The notes beneath the pieces were generated by a model that made no database searches, had not been told where the DNA came from, and saw only the letters and a list, made by a program, of their open reading frames with translations. The position numbers and the translations under genes were made by a program. 64,000 nt of DNA from Staphylotrichum longicolle (taxonomy: Eukaryota > Ascomycota > Sordariomycetes > Sordariales > Chaetomiaceae), in contig JAHCVI010000001.1 of assembly GCA_019096155.1 (NCBI GenBank), positions 15,309,856-15,373,855 of the forward strand. The letters run 5' to 3'. The stretch's first letter is position 1, and each line of letters starts with the position of its first letter. Shown here in pieces: positions 54,880 through 64,000 of the stretch.

Positions 54880-57051
54880 ATGGCTGGCATCGCACCACAT
54901 GTAGTCGATGAATTCCTCTCTTTGACACCAATTACACCGTCACCTAGCCCTTCTCCAACGTCCTCCATGTCGAGCTCCCCTGCCCAGGCGGGCAGCACTG
55001 GGCTGCCTGATGGCAGCTTCACCTCCTTATCCGGGAACGCTTCCAACGCCGACCTGGACGATACAGACGACACCGGTGGGCCGGACGGGCAAACCCAAAG
55101 CAACCTCAAACCTGGAATGATCTTGAGCGACCTACGAGAGGCATTTGCTGAGAACATCTTTGCTAAGCCTTGTAGGGTGGCTGTCGAAGGGCTCCGCCGC
55201 GCAACCGACCCGACCGAGGCCAGCTTTCCGGAGTACTGCCCTCAGACAGGCAGCGAATACGGCCAGTACATCTTTCGTGAGGCCGAGTTCTGGACCTGCG
55301 GCTTCTTCCCCGGAACATTGTACGCCTTGCTAGAACGGTCCATCCGTTTCCCGCAATCCCTCTCGTTCCATTCCTCTGCCAGACAACCAGCCAGTATTGC
55401 CCAGATCCGCGCCCATCTCTTGCGTCTCTGCCAGGCCTGGTCCTCGCCCCTCCACGCCATGGCCGCCAGGACGGATACGCACGACCTCGGTTTCATCATC
55501 ATGCCGGCGCTGCGAGTGGACTGGGAGCTGACTTGCAACGAGCGGAGTCTGGCATCCATTGTGCGCGCGGCACAGAGCCTGGCCAGTCGGTACGTGCCTT
55601 CTGCGCGGGCGATCCGTAGCTGGGACCTGGTGCGGCGGTTAGACATGGAGATTGTCGGGCTGGAGGACAATCTCCTAGTCATCATCGACAGCATGTGCAA
55701 CTTGGACCTGCTCTTTTACGCATCGGCGCATTCGGGAGAGCGCCGTCTGGCGGAAATCGCAACGGCCCACGCGCGCACGGTACTGACGACCCATCTCCGA
55801 CCAGAAGGACCACCACTCGCCAAGTGTCCCGAGCGCGCGACGACCGGAGTAGGGTCCCGGTACACGGGCCAGCTCTTCTCGACCTGCCACGTCGCCAACT
55901 TGGATCCCCGCACAGGCAAGCTGCAGCGGCGCGCAACGGCGCAGGGCTACGCGGACGACTCCACGTGGGCGCGGGGGCAGGCCTGGGCCATCCTGGGCTA
56001 TGCTCAGACATACATGTGGACGGGGCAGCGCGAGTTCCTCGACGCGGCGTGCGGGTGTGCCGAGTATTTTCTTCAGCGGCTCGAAACGGCGCCCGCTTTC
56101 GTTGATGTTGTCATCGGCGGCGAGGACCAGGACACGGACGGCTCGCAGGGCACGAGAAAAAGAGGGAGGTACGTGCCGCTGTGGGACTTTGACGCGCCGA
56201 TAGAGGATGTGTCCAATCCTACTCGGGACTCGTCCGCTGGCGTCATCGCTGCGAACGGCATGCTTGTTCTGTCGCAGGCGCTGGCAGGAGTAGAGCAGGG
56301 CGAGTTGTCGGCATGGTTTCGGAACGCAGCTGTGACCATTGTACGAGACACGCTGGACTTTGCGTTGGCGAGAGAAAAGGGGAGATTTTGCTCTGACGGC
56401 GACAACGGGTTGGTGACTGAGGATGTCGTAGACGGAAGTTGGTTCGATGCCCTTCTGGGGTTCGGTACGGCAAACAACAACACATGTGCCAGGGTGGTCG
56501 TTCCGCAGCAAAAACAAGGGCCGTCGGGAGCACCCTTGACCCTGCTCTCGATGCTGGCTCCGTCGTCGAAAGTGTACCAACATTGCACCGAGCAGACAAT
56601 TTGGGCATCGAGGGGATGGACCCTACAGGAGCGAGCTCTCACTCGACGCGCCATCATCGTCCTGAAGGAGCAGATTATCTGGTCGTGTGCCAAATCACGC
56701 TGGACCGAGGAGACGTGCTGCGAGTCGCCCCTGGCGCGGGTCAACTGGTTCGCACTGCACGGATCCGAGTACTTTCTCAACTCGTCGGTACGGGACTGGT
56801 TTGTCTTCGACGACGAGAGTGACCAGCTGTGGTCCAGGCTGCGCCGACTTATCCTGGATTATACCAACCGCAAGCTCACGGTCCAAAGGGATGCGTTTGA
56901 TGCATTTTCGTCCATCCTCCAGCAAGTGAAGGAGAAGGAGGGAGAGCATTTCCTCTGGGGGATTCCGGCCACTAGATTCGAGCTCGGCTTGTGCGGGAAC
57001 CCCACCGCCGGGGCCTGCAAAGACGGACGTGTTTGTCCACGCTGGAAATGA
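54880..57051 (+). CDS. chimeric frame: GH88-like unsaturated glucuronyl hydrolase fused to a headless HET fragment
   Basis: One uninterrupted frame of 723 codons. Residues about 85-533 are a GH88 alpha6/alpha6 barrel. HDLGFIIMP (Asp202) and VIIDSMCNL (Asp270) match the two catalytic aspartates of unsaturated glucuronyl hydrolases, and WARGQAWAILGYAQTYMWTG and SSAGVIAANGML are family hallmarks. Such enzymes release 4,5-unsaturated uronic acid from lyase products. The usual C-terminal segment (a DYYFLE-type strand) is missing after TANNNT (about 56480). After a 30-residue junction the frame continues as HET sequence from about residue 566, with RGWTLQERALTRRAI. No signal peptide; the first 80 residues are Ser/Pro/acidic low complexity. 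Intracellular, or a broken gene; activity doubtful. Confidence 0.75.
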   Translation: MAGIAPHVVDEFLSLTPITPSPSPSPTSSMSSSPAQAGSTGLPDGSFTSLSGNASNADLDDTDDTGGPDGQTQSNLKPGMILSDLREAFAENIFAKPCRVAVEGLRRATDPTEASFPEYCPQTGSEYGQYIFREAEFWTCGFFPGTLYALLERSIRFPQSLSFHSSARQPASIAQIRAHLLRLCQAWSSPLHAMAARTDTHDLGFIIMPALRVDWELTCNERSLASIVRAAQSLASRYVPSARAIRSWDLVRRLDMEIVGLEDNLLVIIDSMCNLDLLFYASAHSGERRLAEIATAHARTVLTTHLRPEGPPLAKCPERATTGVGSRYTGQLFSTCHVANLDPRTGKLQRRATAQGYADDSTWARGQAWAILGYAQTYMWTGQREFLDAACGCAEYFLQRLETAPAFVDVVIGGEDQDTDGSQGTRKRGRYVPLWDFDAPIEDVSNPTRDSSAGVIAANGMLVLSQALAGVEQGELSAWFRNAAVTIVRDTLDFALAREKGRFCSDGDNGLVTEDVVDGSWFDALLGFGTANNNTCARVVVPQQKQGPSGAPLTLLSMLAPSSKVYQHCTEQTIWASRGWTLQERALTRRAIIVLKEQIIWSCAKSRWTEETCCESPLARVNWFALHGSEYFLNSSVRDWFVFDDESDQLWSRLRRLILDYTNRKLTVQRDAFDAFSSILQQVKEKEGEHFLWGIPATRFELGLCGNPTAGACKDGRVCPRWK

Positions 57052-57800
57052 CAACAGTCAAGCGCAAGGTTCCGTTTCCGAGCTGGTCGTGGATTGGCTG
57101 GGAGGGAGCTATTAGTCTTCGGGTGGAGGATCGATATCTAGACCTCGGGTAGGCCCTTAGCCCGGATATCAAGGAACGTTCTGAAGGCTAACCGTCTAAC
57201 ATTAACAGGCTCGACCCAGTGGTTCTATGTATGTCCTCCGACAGTCCCCGTCCCGTCTGGTCCGCTTTTCGCGCCTTGCAATGGACAACCAAAAGCACCC
57301 GCCTATCCGTGGCAGCAACAACCCGCACCCGCGCTCTTCAAGAGCCCCCTTGCAGTAACTTTAGAAGACATCCAGCAGCACTGCACCGGCATGACAGGGG
57401 AAGATCTCGCCAACACACCTGACGACCAACTGTGTCTTCTTGGTCGGATCTGGCCCGCTTTGTCGTCTCCCAGCCCGTGGACATGACCCCCTTGTTTGCC
57501 GCCAAGACGGCACTCGAGGATGCACACCTAAAGCACCAGCGGACAATTACCGATGCGGATGGGAACGTTGTGGGACAGACGGCGGGTTGCACGGCGGTGT
57601 CGGAAGACGAGGGAAGGGAAAGTGGCGAGTGCGAGTTCGTCCTGATCGCGAGCAATTCGCCGCCCAAGCACGATAAACAGAAGTTTGTCATGCAGATCAG
57701 GCGGCGCGGCGGGATCGCGTATCGGGTCAATGTTGCTGATATTCGAGCCGATGCTTGGGATGCAGCGAACCCAGTGAGGACATTAGTCGCCTTGGGATAG
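56570..57800 (+). pseudogene. HET-domain gene remnant (5' part missing)
   Basis: HET-type heterokaryon-incompatibility genes encode a ~150-aa HET domain plus variable C-terminus. Only the domain's last third and the tail remain: ASRGWTLQERALTRRAI, FLWGIPATRFELGLC, then after a one-base loss near 56993, RRGLQRRTCLSTLEMTT and KVPFPSWSWIGWEGAISL. A 60-nt intron with good ends lies at 57149-57208. The tail (DADGNVVGQTAGCTAVSEDE, then IRADAWDAANPVRTLVAL) ends at TAG 57798-57800 in yet another frame. The catalytic-looking N-terminal HET motifs are absent. Not functional as a HET gene. Confidence 0.75.
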
Positions 57801-58256
57801 GTAGTTGGATATTTCTCAGGGGCGTTGACTCGGCATGTATTCCGCACATGTAAGTCGGGCACCCTGGACCCATCTCGGTGGGTTAGTGAAAAGAGAGCTG
57901 CCATGATACGTTTACGCAAGCTGTTATCTAGCCAGAGCGTCAAGAAAGTTACTTCCAATAATATTTCAAGGAAGATGGCCGAGAGTTGGTTCTTCTTCAA
58001 CACGGATGATAACCTCTAACTCCCAACAATGGGTAGCGGAACGGATGGTATAGTACATGTGGCACCAGAACTGGGCCGAGGACTCGAAACAGAGAGACCC
58101 AGATTCACAAATGAGACAAAGCATGGAGGATTTATTACACGCATTCGGCAGTATGTCAGTCTTTAACACTCGTTGCCAAGACGAAGAATCAGTTGTGTCG
58201 AGATTTCTTCGAATTAACTAGTAGATGGGGTGACTGAACAAGATGAGAGCTTCGGC
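57801..58256. other. convergent 3' intergenic region
   Basis: About 450 bp between the HET remnant and the DUF2264 stop; no feature seen. Confidence 0.4.
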
Positions 58257-60467
58257 TTATTTGATATCTAATGTCTTCATGTCAATAAACGTTATCCCGC
58301 TTGCTCTGTTGGCCCAGCCCGCCCGCTGATACTCTTTTCCGAGACCTGAAGCTGCGGCGATCGCAAAAACTCCTACGCCAATGGTCGCCGACATTTCTTG
58401 ATTCATGTGATCCTCTCCGTGGTGCGTGCTACAATCAAACTCAAACCTATGGCGGACACAAGGCAGCAGCGTCCTCTGCGAGACAAGATTTGTGTTTGCG
58501 TCGGGCCGCATGACAGTTGCCTTGCTGACCTGCCTGTATCCATTCAGCTCGGCCGAGACAGACCGCAGCGCCGGGAGCTCGATGGCCATGGCGGCGGCGC
58601 CGCTTGCCCCGGCTTCGGACATGACCAAGGACGTGTCGTCATCCGCCCACCATCCTGACAGGGGTTGATCAGATGCTGCGGCGTGAGCGATGGACTCCAT
58701 CGCACCACACGCTGTTTCAAAGAGGGACACGCCATCTTGTTGTGCCGATATGGAGAACCCCGCATCGATGCATTCCAAGGATCGGATGTCCCTTGCGGCC
58801 AATGCGGACGGACGCCATGTGAGCGTGTGTATCCGGAAATGCCACCCCTTCCACTTGTGTGATGGAGTCACAAGGGTTGTTTTACATGCAGATCGAGATG
58901 GCGCCACGGCGTCCATTTGGCAACCAGTCCGGGTAACTGCTCGTCTCCAAAGAGGAAAGTCTCAAAGCGGACCTCGTATGGCTCCCAGAAAACCTTCCAG
59001 GGTTCGTCGGCATCAAGGCGGAGAGCGAGTGTGCTGTCAGGGGCGAGTTGCCCGAGGAGCGGACCGCTCGGAACGCTGAAGGCGAAGGCGGAAGAGTAGG
59101 CAAACTTGCCATACTTGGCCTCACGCGCCTTGTGATCCTTTTTGGTGGCCTGTCCCGCGGACAATAGGAAGTGATGCTCTGGCAGATTGCAAAGAATGTG
59201 ACGGGGAGGCCAGAGCGAAGCCACGGTGGACAGACTTCCATGCAGACCGGGGCTTCTGGCGAGTGGGTGCGGCAGTTCAGGGGCAGCCCAAAAGGGATGG
59301 CTTTCCGGCAGGTGCAGCACGATAAAGCTTTTCAAGCACCAGTAGACAGATTGAGGGGAGTTGTAATTTTCAGACATGTACATGTTTGGATACGTGAACC
59401 CGATGTTGTGCGTGCCGTCCTGTGTGAAGATGTCCGGTTGCTTGGCCCACCAACGGAGGTGACGCAGAAGCAGGCCCTTGACGACGCCAGGGTGTTCGAG
59501 GGGCGACGGGAGCCGTACGCCGGCGAACGCGACGGCTGCCCAAAAGGCGGCAAACGCGTAACGATACGTCAGGCTGCGTCCGAATGGAATGGCGGCGCCT
59601 GAGAGAGTCATTAGAAGTAGTGCAGATATCGCAATGTCGGGTCGCTTACCGTCCCGATCAAAGTATCGCCAAAACCCGCTGGCAAACAGCCCGGCCCGGA
59701 CACGTATCGTTCCGCCCTGTCAGGGTCCAACTCATCCGAGAGGCCGACGTAGAGCATCTGGGCAAACTGGAGAGCGAAGCTTCCAGAGTAATAGTCGGCC
59801 TGCTTCCGCTCGTCGCCCCAGAGGCCGTCGCTCGACCAGCCCTCTCCTAGGTAGAATGAGTCCAGCAAGGACAGATCCTGCTCGATCACGCCGCGCACCT
59901 CCTCCATGGCCACGCCCAGTGTCTTTACCAGCGCGAGGTTCACAAACACGCGGAACCAGCGCCAGTTGTTTTCCGGCATGCAACGATGGTTGACCTGCCG
60001 AAGCCAGGCTGCCAGCCTGGCCCTCGCCATGGGCTCTCGGGCGCGAAGTGGTCCGGCGCTACGAGCAGGGCGAACGCAATAGACTCCATCTCGACCATGC
60101 GCTGGTCAAAGTCGCCGACGTTCCCCCAGTACTCGGGCGAAGGCGGATCTGTGCCCGCCTTGAGCCCGTCGAGCCAGGCGGCGGTGTTCACGCGGCTCGG
60201 GTCGGCATCCCCCTTCGCATACGGAGCGAAGCCTGTTCCCTCGCTCGACTCCAACAGAAGGCTCGGAACGACCCACAGGGGCCGGGCAAAGCCTTCCAGT
60301 TGGGCAGCAGTCTCGCTAAACCCCGCGGCTGTGGCCGTCGCCATCTTGATGCGCGCTTTGCCGGGCGATTGGTACTGCTCGAGAGGCTTGAGGAGGGCGT
60401 TGGCGGCCCGGACGAGGTCGGACCTGGTCTGCAAGGGGTTGTCGGAGAAGCCTGGGAGGGGCGGCAT
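58257..60467 (-). pseudogene. DUF2264 glycosidase-like gene with at least three frame breaks
   Basis: ATG 60467, MPPLPGFSDNPLQTRSDLVR. DUF2264 proteins are ~650-700-aa alpha-barrel proteins found beside uronide-degrading genes; the family is, as I recall, classed as GH154 (glucuronidase-like). Conserved blocks occur in order but in shifting frames: FARPLWVVPSLLLES, MVEMESIAFALLVAPDHF, (break ~60030) MARARLAAWLRQVNHR and NNWRWFRVFVNLAL, ADYYSGSFALQFAQML, (break ~59703) LFASGFWRYFDRDG. A 54-nt intron (59656-59603) is followed by AAIPFGRSLTYRYAFAAFWA, YNSPQSVYWCLKSFIVLHLP, (break ~58883) KWKGWHFRIHTLTWRPSALA and a C-terminal beta domain to 58257. Each break looks like one missing base. No signal peptide. 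Confidence 0.75.
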
Positions 60468-61111
60468 GGCTGACTACCTGGTACTGAAGCTGGGATCTGT
60501 GGTAGTGGGAGAGAAGACGCGGAGCTGGTTGCATGTCTTGATGTGCAAGCGTGGCCGAGATTGTGGCAAACTGATTGTAGACGAAGTCGGAGGCAACTCA
60601 CATCGAGGCCTTGGTCGAGCGTGGGTTCGCCAGAAGATTGGTGAGCCGCATTTCGGCGATGCCATCATGTCGGGGTTGTTGTTAGCTAGGAACAATCTTT
60701 AATCCCTGCTGCGGGTGCTAGCCAGGTTGGTGAGTCTGGGGTCCCCAACATCGCGGCAAGAACGACCCCAGTACCCCATGGGTTTCGCTGGTCGGGGCAT
60801 TTTCGTCCGGCTCTCCCCGCACCATCACATCGGGAGCCCCACACCACCACCCGTTTTCCCAGGCGAGCCAGGCTTCCCTTTGATGATTGATTGATGTGGG
60901 GTTTGAACTCATCGCAGGCATGTGCTTGAGACAGGGACTGCTTCGCGCTGGGGCCCCTAGTCGCATTGCCCTGGGTCGGCTTCTCGGCGGAATCACGGCG
61001 GGGACCGGACGATTGCTCACGGCATCTTTATCCACGCCCGCTCCCCCGCCGACCGTTGGCTCGACACTCCCAGAGCGATATCGAACCGGACACTGTCGGA
61101 CTCGGAGCACC
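60468..61111. promoter_or_regulatory. divergent promoter between DUF2264 and the Zn2Cys6 regulator
   Basis: 644 bp between opposed start codons. No defined site recognised; inferred from orientation. Confidence 0.4.
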
Positions 61112-63772
61112 ATGTCACCCAAAAACACCACGCACCACCCTCAGCCCCACTCGCCCGACCGTAATTCTCCAGAAGGCTCTGGTCAGGCCGAGGCCGCCCC
61201 GCTGGCATGCAATCCTTGCCGCAGGCGCAAGCTGCGATGCTCACGCGAGCTGCCTGCGTGCGAGCACTGCCGCAAAACAGGTATTGCTTCGTTGGATGCG
61301 CTGGCCGAGCCACTGGGGCCCCCGCTGACTTTGTGTCGCAGCAACTGCGTGCGTGTATGAGACCAAGCGGAACAAGCCCGGTCTCAAGCCAGGTGCTCTG
61401 GAGAATGTGCACAGAAGACTAGGTAGACCAGCCACGGCTCTGTATCCGCAAAGAAGAGAACAGGACTGACGTCTCACTTTGCGAAAGATGTCTTGGAGCG
61501 CGTCACGCAGAGGCTTGACAGCGAGGCGCGGAATGCTGGCAGACATGCCCCGCTGAGCGAGGGCCCAGAGACGAGAGCTTACAGTGTCCTTGCCTTGCTG
61601 GCACAAGAGCTCCCAAGTTACTCGAGGGAGATTTGAGTGTGCCCATCTCCGGTCCTGTCCCTGTCATCAACAAAAAACGTCGCCCGCACTGACCAGAGCC
61701 AATCTGTAAGCGGTGTCGCCGGTGGCTATGACAGTGAGGAGGACGGAGCCAGCTTGCCCGCCCTGCCGCCGCCTCACGCTCTCGATATGATTCTAGACGC
61801 CTATTTCGTCTGTATCCACCCCTGGATCCCATGATCCACCAAACAAGGTTCCGTAGCCGGCTCTCCAACCTGCGAGAGCGTCCAAAGCTCAACGTTGTGC
61901 TATACGCCATGGCCTGGCCTCCAAGTTTGTCAGAGACCAGGAGTTCGCGGTCCCTAAGCCAGACCGCCTGCGGAGCTGGGTCGTTTCGACGGCCATGGAT
62001 TGCATGTCGCTGGAGAGTCTCCAGGCCATGGTCATTCTGTTCTTTGCCGATGTAAGTGTTGGCCGCCCGGACGCCGCTCCCCCGTTTGACCCATCATGTG
62101 TTACGTTCCTGACACAAAAGCGTCATTGCTTAGATTGGAAGTGGACTGGCGGCCCGGGCTTGGTCTCTTATCGGGTCAATGACCCGCACCGTCGAGTACC
62201 TCCAGCTCACCATCGAGACCAACGAGACCAATCGACAGCCTCTGTCCCTGCCGTTCCCGTCGTTGGCGCCGACAAAGAACTGGGCCGAGGGCGAGGAGCG
62301 ACGCCGCGTATTTTGGAACGTCTTTGCCCTAGACCGCTTCTGCTCCATCGCCATGGGCTGGAATACCAGCCTGACGTCTGACGATGTCCACCGCCGTCTG
62401 CCGTGCGACGGCGTTCTGTGGCGAAAGCAAGACGCCGTCACCACGCCGTTCTTTGGCATATGGAACAAGGCCGCCGCTCGGATCGGGAATCCGATTGCAT
62501 TTTTCCCCTCGGAACCCAGCGCGGCCGGTTACGCGGTCGCGACGGATGCCGCTGGGAGCGCGCCGAGGAGTCAATCTGACAATCCTACCGTCGAGTCGGC
62601 GGCCTCGCCGCAAAGCACGTCCGGCGCCGACATGTCCACGGTGGGCGCCTACGCTTACTGCATCGAGGCGACCGAGTCCCTCAGCCGCGTGACGAGCCAC
62701 TTCCTCCAGCAACGCATCGACTGGCGCCAAGGAGAAGAGGTCGGGCTCTGGCTAACGCGATTCAAAGAGCTCGATCTTCGGCTCGTGCATTGGAAGATGC
62801 TCCTGCCGCACAAGTGGAAGGCCGAAGGCTACCTGAGGGCCACAGGCTCTCGTGGAGACGGAGGTGTCCCGTTCCTGATGGACCCTAACTTGACCCTCGC
62901 GCATATCACGCACAACGCGAGCATGATCTTGCTGCATCAGCCCATTGCCTTCCCCGCTGCCAACCTGACGCCCTTCCAGGCCCGGCTTCCAAGTGCATGC
63001 AGCGTCGAGACTTGCCTCGCTGCAGCAACCGAGATTGCCGCCATCACGGCCAAGTTTCTCGACAACACTCCATCGGTACTCCCCGTCGCACACCAATACG
63101 CCTTCTGTGTCTACATTGCGGCACGTGTCCTGCTCGTCAACTGGCGGTACGGCTACCTCGAGACGGAACTGTCCGGCGACTTTTGGGCTCTGGTGCGCGC
63201 CCTCGAGGAATTCTCGCTAGGTGGCGTGGCTGTGGTGGGAGAACCAGTTTAGCAACGGACCGGACAGTGTGTCAGTCGGACGACTTAGCGGCAAAGTATT
63301 CCCAGAAGCTCAGGGAGTTGCATGTCAACTGTCTACAGGATGGGGCATTCACAATCAATGTCACGGCTTACACGGCCGAAATTGAGCATTCGACACCGAC
63401 AACGCGAGACCCTCAAGGATCGGAACTCTGCCAAGATCGTTACCAAGCTCAGGTCGAGCAGCCACAAAATTCAGTAGGGGACTGGACCTTGTATAGCTCA
63501 CCAGGGGGCCCCAGCCCGCTCCCGACGGGAGGGCGGCCGCATGGTATTGTGGCTGCCGCGTCCCCAGACGCTCCCGTCGCTTCTGTTGCAGCCGGCTCAG
63601 GTGCGACGCCTCTCCGAGGCGGGTAGAGATTCTTAACAATGGCACAGAGCACAGTCTTGGTTCCATCTCACAGGCGCTGTTGGAGCAGCAGTTCGGCGAG
63701 ATGGACCGCATCATCGGGTTCGAGGATGGCACAATGTTCGCTGCAACCATGAATATCGGCGGGGGTTGGTGA
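61112..63772 (+). pseudogene. Zn2Cys6 transcription factor gene with several frame breaks
   Basis: ATG 61112. The binuclear cluster is split by a 61-nt intron: CNPCRRRKLRCSRELPACEH plus CRKT-A-TACVY gives the six-Cys pattern C-x2-C-x6-C-x6-C-x2-C-x7-C. A short coiled linker follows (HRRLD-VLERVTQRLDSEA). The fungal TF middle homology region is clear: PPPHALDMILDAYFVCIHPW, RLRSWVVSTAMDCMSLESLQ, SMTRTVEYLQLTIETNETNR, EERRRVFWNVFALDRFCSIA, then RELHVNCLQDGAFTINVTAY and a last exon QQFGEMDRIIGFEDGTMF ending TGA 63770-63772. Frames change near 61614, 61675, 61830, 61919 and 63215. The last full exon (62134 onward) is open for about 1.1 kb. Likely former regulator of the adjacent uronide genes. Confidence 0.72.
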
Positions 63773-64000
63773 GTCCTGGGTGTCGGGCAACTTGTTGCAA
63801 ACTCTTGATAGGTACCTATCGATTCACCGGAAAGATATGATGGGCTGTGCTCTAGTTACTGTCTAAATGTATCCCAGTTGCGACTCGATTCATCCGCTTC
63901 CGCATGCACCCCGGGCTATGCTAAACCCATCCGCAGCAACTGGTTGCCGAACTCCACAAGATAGTAGTCTCCATACACAAGGCCGTGGTTAGCATACCGT
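63773..64000. other. window end, no feature
   Basis: 228 bp downstream of the regulator; nothing seen. Confidence 0.4.

Noticed and set aside
60000..60070. Short intron at the first DUF2264 frame break
   Set aside because: Any GT..AG intron there would delete the conserved MARARLAAWLRQ segment; a one-base change explains the shift better.

Overview
This window is nuclear DNA of a filamentous ascomycete (Pezizomycotina). The best guess is a Sordariomycete of the order Sordariales, but that is inference from gene content and intron style. Genes carry short introns (about 50-95 nt) with GT..AG ends and CTGAC/CTAAC-type branch points. There are no operons. The genes found are typical of plant-biomass-degrading fungi: the pheromone-regulated fusion protein PRM1, an AA13 starch LPMO with CBM20, a GH5 mannanase, a CFEM protein, a HET remnant and a Zn2Cys6 regulator. 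Exon joins below were built by hand from splice consensus, reading frame and family similarity.

Layout: 0-22.8 kb is mostly conserved and intact. It holds a small secreted Cys protein (-), HAS1 RNA helicase (+), a GFA-type formaldehyde/glutathione enzyme (-), tRNA-Glu(CTC), PRM1 (+), bifunctional tryptophan synthase (+), mitochondrial ribosomal protein bL28m (-), an unrecognised coiled-coil protein (+), mitochondrial aspartate aminotransferase with a predicted 3-nt and a 10-nt exon (-), a minimal CFEM protein (+) and a zinc alcohol dehydrogenase (+). 22.9-24.5 kb is a graveyard of a CX4C...CX2C zinc-finger-like repeat in both orientations, interrupted by a C20A10 homopolymer.

24.9-40 kb holds an MFS transporter (-), a repeat-rich stretch, a secreted BBE-type flavin oxidoreductase (-), a CorA-like membrane protein (-), an F-box gene broken at a C9 run (-), a second repeat-rich stretch and a secreted glycoprotein (+). 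The two repeat-rich stretches share two inverted, broken copies of one unrecognised gene, and each contains a long purine/pyrimidine microsatellite. 40.8-51.3 kb holds an MFS transporter, the AA13 LPMO, the mannanase, a 62-aa Cys-rich secreted peptide, a secreted glycoprotein and an NmrA-like protein.

52.2-63.8 kb looks like a former uronide-utilisation cluster: a Dal5/pantothenate-type MFS permease, a GH88-type unsaturated glucuronyl hydrolase, a DUF2264 glycosidase-like gene and a Zn2Cys6 transcription factor. Everything but the permease is damaged. The GH88 reading frame lacks its C-terminus and runs into a headless HET-domain remnant, while DUF2264 and the regulator carry several single-base frame breaks. 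Whether these are real pseudogenes or local sequence errors is the main open question.
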